From positions 227,087 through 291,086 of the forward strand of contig NKIH01000007.1 of assembly GCA_002255925.1 (NCBI GenBank): a stretch of 64,000 nt of DNA. Reading direction: 5' to 3'. The notes under the pieces are model-generated. The model saw nothing but the letters and a program-made list of their open reading frames with translations, searched no databases and was not told the DNA's origin. Source of the DNA: Burkholderiales bacterium PBB6. GTDB taxonomy: Bacteria; Pseudomonadota; Gammaproteobacteria; Burkholderiales; Burkholderiaceae_C. Of this stretch, positions 37,260 to 45,962 are shown piece by piece; positions within the stretch are counted from its first letter, which is position 1; every line of letters starts with the position of its first letter. Position numbers and translations under genes: made by a program.

Positions 37260-38465
37260 CTACTTGCGGCCGAGCACCTCTTGGGTGTGCTCGCCAAGTG
37301 CGGGCGCCGGGCGGAACAGGCCGCCGGGCGTTTCGCTCAAGCGCGGCACCACACCGGGCACATCCAGCGCCAGGCCGGTGGCCGTGACGATGCGCTGGAT
37401 CATGCCGCGCGCCTGGAAATGCGGATCGGCCGCAATGTCGCGCACGGTGTAGATGCGCCCGACCGGCACGCTCACGGCCTGCAGGGTGCTCACCACGTCG
37501 TCGACGTTGCGGGCCACCGTCCACGCCGTGATGGCCGCATCGATGCGGTCCACCTGCGCGGCGCGGCCGGCATTGCTGGCCAGCGCCGGGTCTTGCCCGA
37601 GGTCATCGCGGCCGATGGCCGACATCAGGCGCTTGTAGATGGAATCACCATTGCCGCCGATCACCACCTGGCCGTCGGCGCAGCGGTAGGCATTGCTGGG
37701 TGCGATGCCGGGCAACGCCGAGCCCGCCGGCTCACGCACGGCGCCAAACGCGCTGTACTCGGGCAGCAGGCTTTCCATGCAGTTGAAGACGGCCTCGTAC
37801 AGGGCCACGTCCACCACCTGGCCACGGCCGCGCGGGGCCTCGGGCGACACCGACTGGCTGCGCGCCTGCAGCGCCAGCAGCACGCCGATCACGCCGTGCA
37901 AGGCCGCCAGCGTGTCGCCCAGGCTGACTCCGGCGCGCACCGGCACGCGGCCAGGCTCGCCCATCAGGTGGCGCAGGCCGCCCATGGCTTCGGCCACCAC
38001 GGCGAAGCCGGGCAGATCGCGGTAGGGGCCATCCTGGCCGTAGCCGCTGATGCGCAGCATCACCAGGCCTGGGTTGGTGCGCAGCAGCTCATCCGGCCCC
38101 AGGCCCCACTTCTCCAGCGTGCCGGGCTTGAAGTTCTCGATCAGCACGTCGGCATCGTCGATCAGCGTGCGCACGGCCTCGCGGCCTTCCGGCGTGCGCA
38201 GATCAAGCACCACGCTGCGCTTGTTGCGGCTCTGCACCTGCCACCACACGCTCGTGCCTTCGTGCAGCATGCGCCACTGGCGCAGCGGATCACCGCCGGG
38301 CTGCTGGCCGCTGGCGGGCGGCTCGATCTTGATGACGTCAGCGCCAAAGTCGCCCAGCGTCTTGCCGGCGAACGGGCCGGCAATCAGCTGACCAAGCTCC
38401 AGCACCTTCAGGCCGGCGAGCGGACCGGCAGCATGCCGGCCGTCAGGCAAGCCCTGCGGGGTCAC
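37260..38465 (-). CDS. CaiB/BaiF family CoA-transferase
   Basis: 401 aa family III CoA-transferase that moves CoA between organic acids. The conserved GLKVLELGQLIAGPFAGKTLGDFGADVIKIEPP opens the protein, with VLIENFKPGTLEKWGLGPDEL and RISGYGQDGPYRDLPGFAVVAEAMGGL following. The catalytic Asp should fall in the latter region by family analogy. It starts with a GTG whose bases overlap the rlmJ stop (GTGA), so translation is coupled to rlmJ. Substrate unknown; names such as formyl-CoA transferase are used loosely in this family. Confidence 0.9.
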   Translation of the reverse strand: MTPQGLPDGRHAAGPLAGLKVLELGQLIAGPFAGKTLGDFGADVIKIEPPASGQQPGGDPLRQWRMLHEGTSVWWQVQSRNKRSVVLDLRTPEGREAVRTLIDDADVLIENFKPGTLEKWGLGPDELLRTNPGLVMLRISGYGQDGPYRDLPGFAVVAEAMGGLRHLMGEPGRVPVRAGVSLGDTLAALHGVIGVLLALQARSQSVSPEAPRGRGQVVDVALYEAVFNCMESLLPEYSAFGAVREPAGSALPGIAPSNAYRCADGQVVIGGNGDSIYKRLMSAIGRDDLGQDPALASNAGRAAQVDRIDAAITAWTVARNVDDVVSTLQAVSVPVGRIYTVRDIAADPHFQARGMIQRIVTATGLALDVPGVVPRLSETPGGLFRPAPALGEHTQEVLGRK

Positions 38466-39349
38466 GCCGGCTGCTCTTCGATCAGGTAGCTGGCGCCATC
38501 GAACTGGGCCAGCGCGTCCACCAGGAACGGCAGCTCGGCGGCCAGCGTCTGGTGCAGCGTGTACGGCGGGTTGATGATGAACATGCCGCTGCCGGTCAGG
38601 CCGAAGCCACGCTCGTCGGGCTGGCTCACCGTCATGCGCACATGCAGCCAGCCCTTCGGGGCCAGAGCCATCAGCCGCTTGGGCAGCTGGGCCGCCTCGA
38701 CGCGGCTGACCTGCGGGTACCAGACCATGTAGACGCCTTCGGCGAAGCGGGCGACCGCCTCGCGCATCGACGCGATGACCTTGCCGTAATCGGCCACCAG
38801 CTCGTACGACGGGTCCATCAGGGTGACGGCACGGCGCGGCGTGGGCGGCAGCTGGCCCTTGAGGCCGGCAAAACCGTCTTCATTGAGCACCTGCACCTGG
38901 CGCTCGCCGCCAAAGTGGGCGGCCAGCGTGCGGGCATCGGACGGGTGCAGCTCGAACAGGCGCATGGCCGAGCCACGCGGCATCAGCAGGCGGGCGATCG
39001 ACGGCGAGCCGGGGTAGAGCGCCAGCGGCGGGGTCATGCCCTTTTCCAGCTGGGGCGTGACGCCGTTCTCGTCGGGCTGCAGGTTGAAGGTCTGCACCAG
39101 CTGCACGAAGTCAGCCAGCGCCGGGGGCAGGTCAGGCCGGCTCCAGAGCTGGTTGATACCTTCGCGGTACTCAGCCGTTTTCTGGGCCTGCGCGCCCTTG
39201 AGCAGGTAGCCACCGGCACCGGCATGGGTGTCGATGTAGCGGAAGGGCTTGTCCTTGCCCACCATGTAGCGCAGGACCTGGGTGAGCACCAGATGCTTTA
39301 GCACATCGGCGTGGTTGCCTGCATGGAAGGCGTGGCGGTAGGCCAGCAT
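38462..39349 (-). CDS. rlmJ: 23S rRNA (adenine-2030-N6)-methyltransferase
   Basis: SAM-dependent N6 methylation of A2030 in 23S rRNA. 295 aa. The start MLAYRHAFHAGNHADVLKH is diagnostic; the SAM motif is YIDTHAGAGGY at 39-48; the catalytic motif reads DPSYE at 179-183 (DPPYE in E. coli). The C-terminal GSGMFIINPPYTL segment is also conserved. The four-base overlap with the downstream CoA-transferase start indicates a two-gene operon, though no functional link between the two is obvious. Confidence 0.95.
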   Translation of the reverse strand: MLAYRHAFHAGNHADVLKHLVLTQVLRYMVGKDKPFRYIDTHAGAGGYLLKGAQAQKTAEYREGINQLWSRPDLPPALADFVQLVQTFNLQPDENGVTPQLEKGMTPPLALYPGSPSIARLLMPRGSAMRLFELHPSDARTLAAHFGGERQVQVLNEDGFAGLKGQLPPTPRRAVTLMDPSYELVADYGKVIASMREAVARFAEGVYMVWYPQVSRVEAAQLPKRLMALAPKGWLHVRMTVSQPDERGFGLTGSGMFIINPPYTLHQTLAAELPFLVDALAQFDGASYLIEEQPA

Positions 39350-39383
39350 GGCGGGGTCTTTCAGATCAGATCAATCCCGCACT

Positions 39384-39393
39384 GTACCGGTAC
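39384..39393. promoter_or_regulatory. GTAC-type palindrome before the ene-reductase gene
   Basis: GTACCGGTAC is a perfect 10-bp palindrome ending 16 bp before the ATG, with a third GTAC (GAGTAC) directly beyond it. A repressor site for an electrophile sensor, as at other ene-reductase genes, is plausible, but no regulator gene is adjacent. Confidence 0.3.
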
Positions 39394-39409
39394 GAGTACG
39401 CTTTGCGCC

Positions 39410-40513
39410 ATGAGCACACTTTTCTCTCCCCTTCAGGTCGGCGACATCGCCGTGGCCAACCGCATCGTGATGGCACCGCTGACCCGCAACCGCGCCGGCG
39501 CCGGTCGCGTGCCCACCGACCTGATGGTCGAGTACTACCGCCAGCGCGCCAACCCGGCCACCGGCGCCGGTCTGATCATCACCGAAGCCAGCCAGATCAG
39601 CCCGATGGCCCAGGGCTACCTCGACACCCCGGGCATCTACAGCGCCGAGCAGGTGGCGGGCTGGAAGAAGGTCACCGACGCGGTGCATGCCGAAGGCGGC
39701 AAGATCGTGATCCAGCTCTGGCACGTGGGCCGCATCTCGCACAGCTCGCTGCTGCCTGATGGCGCGGCGCCGGTGTCGTCGAGCGCCAAGCCCGCCAACA
39801 GCAAGACCTTCATCACCGGCGGCTTTGCCGAGGTGTCGGCACCGCGCGCGCTGGCCACCGAGGAAATCGCCGGCATCGTCAATGACTACCGCGTGGCGGC
39901 CCGCAACGCCATCGAAGCCGGTTTTGACGGCGTCGAGATCCACGCGGCCAACGGCTACCTGATCGAGCAGTTCCTGCGCGATTCGGTGAACGACCGCACC
40001 GACGCCTACGGCGGCTCCATCGCCAACCGCGCCCGCTTCCTGCTGGAAGTGGCCGAGGCCGTGACGGCTGAAATCGGCGGTGGTCGCACCGGCATCCGCC
40101 TGTCGCCCATCACCCCGGCCAACGACTGCGGCCAGGACAGCAACGCCCAGGCCCTGTTCGACCACGTCGCCCGTGGCCTGCAACCGCTGAAGCTGGCGTA
40201 CTGCCATGTGGTGGAAGGCTCGACCGGCGGCCCGCGCGACCTGAGCGACCAGGGCGTGGCCCCGTTCAACTACGCCGAGATGAAGTCGGCGTTTGGCGGC
40301 GTCTGGATGGTGAACAACGGCTACAACCGCCTGATGGCCGATGAGGTGCTGGCCAGCGGCGCGGCTGATCTGGTGGCCTGGGGTCGCCCGTTCATCGCCA
40401 ACCCCGACCTGGGCCGCCGCCTGCGCGAAGGCGCCGAGCAGGCCAAGGTGAATTTCGCGACCTGCTACGGCGGTGGCGCCGAGGGCTACACCGACTATCC
40501 GGCGCTGGCCTGA
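39410..40513 (+). CDS. nemA: Old Yellow Enzyme family ene-reductase (NemA/xenobiotic reductase-like)
   Basis: FMN-dependent NAD(P)H reductase of activated alkenes and nitro compounds. 367 aa. The substrate-anion pair is His178 and Asn181 in EIHAANGYLIEQF, with Tyr183 as likely proton donor; IVMAPLTRNRAG at 19-30 and NDRTDAYGGS are classical FMN-site segments; the end DLVAWGRPFIANPDL binds the FMN phosphate. The gene starts at the ATG at 39410 and is divergent from rlmJ with a 60-bp gap. The typical role is detoxifying electrophiles; physiological substrate not readable. Confidence 0.93.
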   Translation: MSTLFSPLQVGDIAVANRIVMAPLTRNRAGAGRVPTDLMVEYYRQRANPATGAGLIITEASQISPMAQGYLDTPGIYSAEQVAGWKKVTDAVHAEGGKIVIQLWHVGRISHSSLLPDGAAPVSSSAKPANSKTFITGGFAEVSAPRALATEEIAGIVNDYRVAARNAIEAGFDGVEIHAANGYLIEQFLRDSVNDRTDAYGGSIANRARFLLEVAEAVTAEIGGGRTGIRLSPITPANDCGQDSNAQALFDHVARGLQPLKLAYCHVVEGSTGGPRDLSDQGVAPFNYAEMKSAFGGVWMVNNGYNRLMADEVLASGAADLVAWGRPFIANPDLGRRLREGAEQAKVNFATCYGGGAEGYTDYPALA

Positions 40514-40562
40514 CGATGGCACGGCCCATGCCGGCGATGCCGGTCGGGGGCCTGTTCCCGAT

Positions 40563-41135
40563 TCAGCGGCGGCCCATGCGGTCGCGGAAGGCGTCGGGCA
40601 GGCTGAGCGCACGGTCGCCCGGCACCAGCGTGAAGCTGTCGCCGGCCTGCACCTGACCCGGCTTGAGCACGGCGAGGTAAGTGCCGCAGTAGCCCGACTC
40701 GGCCATCAGCTTGGCGGCCTTGGAAAAGCCCATAGCCGCGTTGAACTTGAAGCACGGCTCGCGGGGTTCGCTCACCACCAGCACGCCGCCGTCGGCAAAC
40801 ACCAGCTGATCACCCACCCACAGGTCGCGTTCGATCAGGCCGTCGATGGTCAGGTTTTCGCCCAACAGGCCGGGCGGCACGTCGGCATCCCACGAGGCGG
40901 CACGGGCCTGCGCCCGCACCGTGCGCCAGAACGGCAGGTGGGTGGCGAAGTAGGCGTACACCGCCTTGCGCAAACCGCCGTGCACGCTGCGGTCCGCCTG
41001 CTCGTCACCCGCCAGACCCATCGGGCCGTAGGCCACCGGGCCGGTCTGCGGCACTTTGCCGATCGCCGTCAGGACCTCACGGCCGTTGATGTTCACCGGC
41101 TTGGCGGTGGCCACGTTCACGCTCAGGATCTTCAT
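40563..41135 (-). CDS. MOSC domain protein (YiiM-like)
   Basis: 190 aa single MOSC domain, the sulfur-carrier domain of molybdenum-cofactor sulfurases. GLAGDEQADRSVHGGLRKAVYAY (41-62) matches the YiiM subgroup, and the conserved Cys128 sits in SEPREPCFKFN. Some YiiM proteins take part in reduction of N-hydroxylated bases. Start chosen at the ATG at 41135 (MKILSVNVATAKP); upstream codons read as non-coding for this frame. Its 5' end overlaps the 3' end of the Cys-rich gene by about 59 bp. Confidence 0.9.
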   Translation of the reverse strand: MKILSVNVATAKPVNINGREVLTAIGKVPQTGPVAYGPMGLAGDEQADRSVHGGLRKAVYAYFATHLPFWRTVRAQARAASWDADVPPGLLGENLTIDGLIERDLWVGDQLVFADGGVLVVSEPREPCFKFNAAMGFSKAAKLMAESGYCGTYLAVLKPGQVQAGDSFTLVPGDRALSLPDAFRDRMGRR

Positions 41136-41424
41136 GCCCGGATTGTGAGCGAGCCGGCGCCGGCCTGCGCGGATGCAGGGTGATGACCTGCACCGCGGCA
41201 CCCGACGTTGACGACTTCGAAGCCCCGGCCGGCGGCCCGTCGCAGCCGTCACAGCCACAGGCGCCGCCCCGGCGCGCCGCGCGTTGCAGCCAGCCCATGC
41301 CGGCCAGTTGCGGCACGCTCAAAGCCCGGTTGGCGGCGCTTCGGCGCCAGGTGGCCGGCATCAATGCCCAGGTGGCGTAGCAGGCACAGGCCAGCACGAT
41401 GGCGGCGGTGAGCAGGGCTTGCAT
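41077..41424 (-). CDS. Cys-rich single-span protein downstream of feoB (FeoC position)
   Basis: 115 aa frame. One membrane helix at 4-23 (LLTAAIVLACACYATWALM), an Arg-rich stretch, then the cluster CGCDGCDG (Cys56, Cys58, Cys61) and HPRR. The last ~35 residues look unlike protein and overlap the MOSC gene, so the end of the frame may be unselected. I recall similar small Cys-rich proteins after feoB in related bacteria (DUF6587-like). Coming third after feoA and feoB, it stands where enterobacteria have the Cys-rich FeoC. It is not FeoC by sequence. No clear Shine-Dalgarno precedes the ATG. Confidence 0.55.
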   Translation of the reverse strand: MQALLTAAIVLACACYATWALMPATWRRSAANRALSVPQLAGMGWLQRAARRGGACGCDGCDGPPAGASKSSTSGAAVQVITLHPRRPAPARSQSGHEDPERERGHRQAGEHQRP

Positions 41425-41468
41425 GGGGGGGGTGGGGCAGCGTTGCGGGGTGATCGTTGATCAGCGGC

Positions 41469-43397
41469 TCAGCCGCCCAGCCACAGCGTGACGCGGTAGG
41501 TGACAAACGCTGCGCCATACGCCAGCGCGAACAGGTAGGTTGTCATCAGCAGCGGGTAGCGCCAGGAATTGGTTTCGCGCTTGACGGTTGCGAGCGTCGA
41601 GATGCACTGCGGCGCGAACACGAACCACGCCAGCAGCGCGTAGGCGGTGGCCAGCGACCACTGCTGCGCGATCACCGGGCTCAGCGCTTCGGCCACGCCA
41701 TCGTCGGAACCCGACAAGGCATACACGGTGCCCAGCGCCCCCACCACCACCTCGCGCGCAGCCATGCCGGGCACGAGCGCGATGGCGATCTGCCAGTTGA
41801 AGCCGATCGGCGCCACCAGCACCTCCAGCGCATGGCCGAGCTGGCCGGCGAAGCTGTACTGGATGGCCGGGCCGGTGGCCCCATCGGGCGGGCCGGGCCA
41901 GGTGGACAAAAACCACAGCAGCACCGTCAGCGCAAAGATGATGGTGCCCACGCGCTGCACGAAGATGCGGGCGCGCTCCCACAGGCCCAGCGCCAGGCTG
42001 CGCAGGCTGGGCAGGCGGTAGGGCGGCAGCTCCAGCATCAACGGCTGGTAGCTGCTCTTCATCCACACCCGCTTGAGCAGCCAGGCCACGCCGCAGGCGC
42101 TCAGCACGCCGGCCACGTAGAGCGCAAACAAGGTCAGACCGCGCAGGTTGAACCAGCCCACGCTGCGGTCGGGCACAAAGGCGCCGATGAGCAGGGCGTA
42201 CACCGGCAGTCGGGCCGAGCAGGTCATCAGCGGTGCCACCATGATGGTCGCCAGGCGGTCACGCCAGTTCGAGATGCTGCGCGTCGCCATGATGCCGGGC
42301 ACGGCGCAGGCAAAGCTCGACAGCAGCGGGATGAAAGCGCGCCCCGACAGGCCGACGCGGCCCATCAGGGTGTCGAGCAGGAACGCGGCGCGCGGCAGGT
42401 AGCCCGAGTCTTCGAGCACCAGGATGAAGGCGAACAGGATCAGGATCTGCGGCAGGAACACCAGCACGCCGCCGGCACCGGCGATCACGCCGTCGACCAG
42501 CAGGCTGCGCAGCGGGCCTTCGGCCATCGCGCCCTGGGTGAACTCGGCCAGTACCGCCATGCCGTCCTTGATCAGGTCCATCGGCCAGACGGCCCAGGCG
42601 AACACTGCCTGGAACATCACGAACAACAGGCTGGCCAGCAGCAGCAGGCCCCACACCGGGTGCATCACCCAGCCGTCGAGGCGGTGGTGAAACCGCGCGC
42701 TGCCCGCGGCCGACATCACGCCGGGCGCCACCACGGCGAGGATGCGTCGCACCTCGCGCTGGATGGTTTGTGCGTCAGTGGGGGCCGCTTTTCCGCCATC
42801 GATCGCCGCGGCCCGCGGCCAGGCCGGCAGGCCCTGCGAGAGTTGCGCCAGCAGGGCCTGGTGGCCGTTGTGCTTCACGCCCACGGTTTCCACCACGGGG
42901 CAGCCCAGCTCGCGCGAAAGCGCCGCCACGTCGATGCTGACGCCGCGGTGGCGGGCGGCGTCCATCATGTTCAGGGCCACCACCATCGGCCAGCCGCGCT
43001 CGCGCATTTCCAGCACCAGCCGCAGGTTCATGCGCAGGTTGGTCGCATCCACCACGGCCACCACGCCGTCGGGCGCAGGCTCGTCCGCCCGACGGCCTTC
43101 CAGCACTTCCAGCGTCACGGCCTCATCAGGCGTGGCGGGGAACAGGCTGTAGGTGCCGGGCAGGTCGACCACCGCCACGCTGGTGCCATCACTCAGGCGG
43201 GTCCAGCCGGTCTTGCGTTCCACCGTGACACCGGCGTAGTTCGCCACCTTCTGGCGCGCACCGGTCAGCAGGTTGAACAGCGCCGTCTTGCCGCAGTTCG
43301 GGTTGCCCACCAGCGCCAGCACGGGCGCGCGGCCCAATGCAGCGGCCTGGGCGTGCAGGCCGCCGAGGTGGTCGGCCTGATCAGGCGGGCGTGACAT
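41469..43397 (-). CDS. feoB: Ferrous iron transporter FeoB
   Basis: Inner-membrane Fe(II) transporter with a cytoplasmic G domain, 642 aa (shorter than the ~770 aa of E. coli). G1 GNPNCGKT is at 31-38, G3 DLPG at 78-81, the G4-type residues near VVALNMMD, followed by a helical spacer and about eight membrane helices with Gate segments (PLMTCSARLPVYALLIGAF; PGMAAREVVVGALGTVY). The ATG at 43397 overlaps the end of feoA by 17 bp, showing tight coupling. A Cys-rich small gene follows 44 bp downstream. Confidence 0.96.
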   Translation of the reverse strand: MSRPPDQADHLGGLHAQAAALGRAPVLALVGNPNCGKTALFNLLTGARQKVANYAGVTVERKTGWTRLSDGTSVAVVDLPGTYSLFPATPDEAVTLEVLEGRRADEPAPDGVVAVVDATNLRMNLRLVLEMRERGWPMVVALNMMDAARHRGVSIDVAALSRELGCPVVETVGVKHNGHQALLAQLSQGLPAWPRAAAIDGGKAAPTDAQTIQREVRRILAVVAPGVMSAAGSARFHHRLDGWVMHPVWGLLLLASLLFVMFQAVFAWAVWPMDLIKDGMAVLAEFTQGAMAEGPLRSLLVDGVIAGAGGVLVFLPQILILFAFILVLEDSGYLPRAAFLLDTLMGRVGLSGRAFIPLLSSFACAVPGIMATRSISNWRDRLATIMVAPLMTCSARLPVYALLIGAFVPDRSVGWFNLRGLTLFALYVAGVLSACGVAWLLKRVWMKSSYQPLMLELPPYRLPSLRSLALGLWERARIFVQRVGTIIFALTVLLWFLSTWPGPPDGATGPAIQYSFAGQLGHALEVLVAPIGFNWQIAIALVPGMAAREVVVGALGTVYALSGSDDGVAEALSPVIAQQWSLATAYALLAWFVFAPQCISTLATVKRETNSWRYPLLMTTYLFALAYGAAFVTYRVTLWLGG

Positions 43398-43623
43398 CGA
43401 CACAGGCGGCCTCCACACGGCGCAGGGCGAACAGGGTGTCGCCGACCAGCACGGCCAGCGGCTCGCGGCCGCCAGGGCCACGGTGCATCACGCGCACCGG
43501 CTCACCGGGCAGAAAGCCCAGCTCTGCCAGGCGCCGCAGGGTGGCGGCGTCAATGTCGGCAGCGCCACTGCGAAGCAGATTCACGGTGGCGAGCACCCCG
43601 TTGGGCAGGTCGGCGAGCAGCAT
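43381..43623 (-). CDS. feoA: FeoA, ferrous iron transport accessory protein
   Basis: 80 aa SH3-like domain protein needed for FeoB-mediated Fe(II) uptake. LADLPNGVLATVNLL at the start and RRLAELGFLPGEPVRVMHRGPGGREPLAVLVGDTLFALR carry the family pattern. The gene is only 80 codons and lies inside a very long open frame antisense to pckG, so it is easily missed. Its 3' end overlaps feoB. A Fur-box-like sequence is 20 bp upstream of the ATG at 43623. Confidence 0.93.
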   Translation of the reverse strand: MLLADLPNGVLATVNLLRSGAADIDAATLRRLAELGFLPGEPVRVMHRGPGGREPLAVLVGDTLFALRRVEAACVDVTPA

Positions 43624-43643
43624 GGTGGAGGCAGATGGATTTG

Positions 43644-43662
43644 AATGCGATTCTGTCTCATT
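43644..43662 (-). promoter_or_regulatory. Candidate Fur box of feoAB
   Basis: Read on the minus strand AATGAGACAGAATCGCATT is a 19-bp imperfect inverted repeat. It matches the AATGAGAAT-type Fur consensus at about 15 of 19 positions. Placed 20 bp before the feoA ATG, it would overlap the promoter, fitting iron-dependent repression. Confidence 0.55.
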
Positions 43663-43893
43663 TAGATTGCAGCGGTTTGATCCAGGCCAAGGTCGCCTCG
43701 TCATGCATCTGGTTATTCCGGATTTGCATACTTTTACCGGGGTTGTTCCAGCACGTCGGGTTACGGCGCCGTTACACTGAAAACGGCGTACCGCCGGCGG
43801 CTTTTCATGGGCGATCCCCACAAAAACACCCCGTGGCAGCGCCGTAACCCCGCACCCGGGTTGTGTTCGTTTTCCAGCTCTCCGTGCCACGGC
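43663..43893. other. Non-coding stretch between feoA and pckG
   Basis: Part of the 339-bp gap between divergent feoA and pckG. It should contain the pckG promoter. A 7-bp inverted repeat CGCCGTT / AACGGCG (43767-43788) surrounds TTACACTGAA, which could be a -10 region. The frame of pckG stays open through 43807 but the residues encoded are not like PEPCK, so I treat this as leader. Confidence 0.5.
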
Positions 43894-43946
43894 ATTGGGC
43901 GAGCCCCGCACCCCCGCGAGGCTCGCCCAATCCCGTTTTATTTTTT
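43894..43946 (+). promoter_or_regulatory. Terminator-like hairpin in the pckG leader (possible attenuator)
   Basis: Arms ATTGGGCGAGCC (43894-43905) and GGCTCGCCCAAT (43920-43931) form a perfect 12-bp stem with a 14-nt loop, followed by CCCG and a T-rich run (43936-43946). It ends 16 bp before the pckG ATG. The gene upstream points away, so there is no rightward transcript to terminate other than pckG's own leader. Confidence 0.6.
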
Positions 43947-43962
43947 GATGATTGGAGCCCCT

Positions 43963-45837
43963 ATGAACCGCCCCGCGATGGAAGGCCTGCGCCTCAACGT
44001 ACCCGCTTACGTCAAGCACACCCGCTTGGTGGAATGGGTCAGCCAGATCGCCGCCCTGACCGAAGCCCGCGACGTGTACTGGTGCGACGGTACGCAGGCT
44101 GAATACGACCGCCTCTGCCAGCAACTGGTGGACGCCGGCACCTTCAAGAAGCTGAACCCGGCCAAGCGTCCGGGCAGCTACCTCGCCTGCTCGTCGCCCT
44201 CCGACGTGGCGCGCGTTGAAGATCGCACCTACATTTGCTCGGCCAACAAGGAAGACGCCGGCCCGACCAACAACTGGATGGCCCCGGCCGAGATGCGCGC
44301 CCTGCTGCAGACCGGCCAGGCCGACGGCCCCCCCGCGCTGTTCAAGGGCAGCATGAAGGGCCGCACGCTGTATGTCGTGCCGTTCTCGATGGGCCCGCTG
44401 GGCTCGCCGATCGCCCACATCGGCGTGGAGCTCTCTGACAGCCCGTACGTGGCCGTCAACATGCGCATCATGACCCGCATGGGCAAGGCCGTGCTGGAGC
44501 TGCTGGGCACCGACGGCGAGTTCGTGCCGTGCGTGCACACCGTGGGCGCACCGCTGGCCGAAGGTCAGGCTGACGTGGCCTGGCCGTGCAACACCACCAA
44601 GTACATCGTCCACTACCCCGAGACCCGCGAAATCTGGTCGTACGGCTCCGGCTACGGCGGCAACGCGCTGCTGGGCAAGAAGTGCTTCGCGCTGCGCATC
44701 GCCTCCACCATGGGCCGTGACCAGGGCTGGCTGGCCGAGCACATGCTGATCCTGGGTGTCACCTCGCCCGAAGGCAAGAAGCACCACGTGGCAGCCGCCT
44801 TCCCGAGCGCCTGCGGCAAGACCAACTTCGCGATGCTGATTCCGCCGGCGGCCATGGGCAACTGGAAGGTCACCACCATCGGCGACGACATCGCCTGGAT
44901 CAAGCCGGGTGCTGATGGCCGTCTGTACGCCATCAACCCGGAAGCCGGCTACTTCGGCGTGGCCCCGGGCACCAATTTCGACACCAACCCGAACTGCATG
45001 GCGAGCCTGAACAAGGACGTCATCTTCACCAACGTCGCGCTGACCGACGACGGCGACGTGTGGTGGGAAGGCATGAGCGAAGCGCCTGCGCACTGCATCG
45101 ACTGGCAGGGCAAGGACTGGACGCCTGAAATCGCCAAGCAGACTGGCGCCAAGGCCGCACACCCGAACGCCCGCTTCACCGTGGCTGCCACCAACAACCC
45201 GGCCCTCGATCCTGCCTGGGACGACGCCGCCGGCGTGCCGATCGACGCCTTCATCTTCGGCGGCCGTCGCTCGACCACCGTGCCGCTGGTGACCGAAGCC
45301 CGCAACTGGGTGGAAGGCGTGTACATGGCCGCCACGATGGGCTCGGAAACCACCGCTGCCGCCGCTGGCCAGCAAGGTGTGGTGCGCCGCGACCCGTTCG
45401 CCATGCTGCCGTTCATGGGCTACAACATGAGCGACTACTTCCAGCACTGGCTGGACCTGGGCGCCAAGCTGGCCGCCTCGGGCGCCAAGCTGCCGAAGAT
45501 CTACTGCGTCAACTGGTTCCGCAAGGGCGCTGACGGCAAGTTCGTCTGGCCTGGCTACGGTGACAACGCCCGCGTGATGAAGTGGATGCTGGAGCGTGTG
45601 GATGGCGGCACCACCGGCACCGACAACGTGTTCGGCGTCAGCCCGCGTTACGAAGACCTGACCTGGGACGGCCTGAACTTCAGCCACGACCAGTTCAAAT
45701 CGGTCATCGACGTGGACCACGCCGCCTGGACGCAAGAGCTGAAGTTGCACGACGAGCTGTTCACCCAGCTGTCGTACCACCTGCCGCAAGCGCTGCTGGA
45801 CACCAAGGCGGCCCTGGCTGCCAAGCTGGCCGGCTGA
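43963..45837 (+). CDS. pckG: Phosphoenolpyruvate carboxykinase (GTP)
   Basis: Converts oxaloacetate and GTP to PEP, the entry to gluconeogenesis. 624 aa, GTP-type. The kinase loop PSACGKTNF is at 281-289, [21 protein letters not shown] at 228-248 contributes substrate and metal sites, [12 protein letters not shown] at 304-315 holds the metal Asp, and [14 protein letters not shown] is conserved. GGAG stands 7 nt before the ATG at 43963. The leader carries a terminator-like hairpin. A strong terminator follows 58 bp downstream. Confidence 0.97.
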   Translation: MNRPAMEGLRLNVPAYVKHTRLVEWVSQIAALTEARDVYWCDGTQAEYDRLCQQLVDAGTFKKLNPAKRPGSYLACSSPSDVARVEDRTYICSANKEDAGPTNNWMAPAEMRALLQTGQADGPPALFKGSMKGRTLYVVPFSMGPLGSPIAHIGVELSDSPYVAVNMRIMTRMGKAVLELLGTDGEFVPCVHTVGAPLAEGQADVAWPCNTTKYIVHYPETREIWSYGSGYGGNALLGKKCFALRIASTMGRDQGWLAEHMLILGVTSPEGKKHHVAAAFPSACGKTNFAMLIPPAAMGNWKVTTIGDDIAWIKPGADGRLYAINPEAGYFGVAPGTNFDTNPNCMASLNKDVIFTNVALTDDGDVWWEGMSEAPAHCIDWQGKDWTPEIAKQTGAKAAHPNARFTVAATNNPALDPAWDDAAGVPIDAFIFGGRRSTTVPLVTEARNWVEGVYMAATMGSETTAAAAGQQGVVRRDPFAMLPFMGYNMSDYFQHWLDLGAKLAASGAKLPKIYCVNWFRKGADGKFVWPGYGDNARVMKWMLERVDGGTTGTDNVFGVSPRYEDLTWDGLNFSHDQFKSVIDVDHAAWTQELKLHDELFTQLSYHLPQALLDTKAALAAKLAG

Positions 45838-45894
45838 CGCTGCCGGCCGAACGGCCAGACCGCCCTCGGGGTGCCTCACGGCGCCCTGCCGCAG

Positions 45895-45925
45895 CAGCCA
45901 CCTTCGGGTGGCTGTTGTGCTTTTT
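45895..45925 (+). terminator. Intrinsic terminator of pckG
   Basis: CAGCCACC, tetraloop TTCG, GGTGGCTG, then TTGTGCTTTTT. A textbook UUCG-capped terminator 58 bp after the stop. Confidence 0.9.
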
Positions 45926-45962
45926 GCGATGGCCATTCCGCTTTTTGCGATGATCCCGCCCC

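Noticed and set aside
43807..43962. An N-terminal extension of pckG from an upstream ATG
   Set aside because: The added 52 residues have no PEPCK similarity, include the leader hairpin, and a good ribosome site precedes the ATG at 43963.
43381..45936. An 851-codon open frame antisense to pckG
   Set aside because: High GC content keeps the reverse frame of pckG open. Only its last 80 codons (feoA) show a family pattern; the rest is His/Gly/Ala/Arg-rich shadow sequence.
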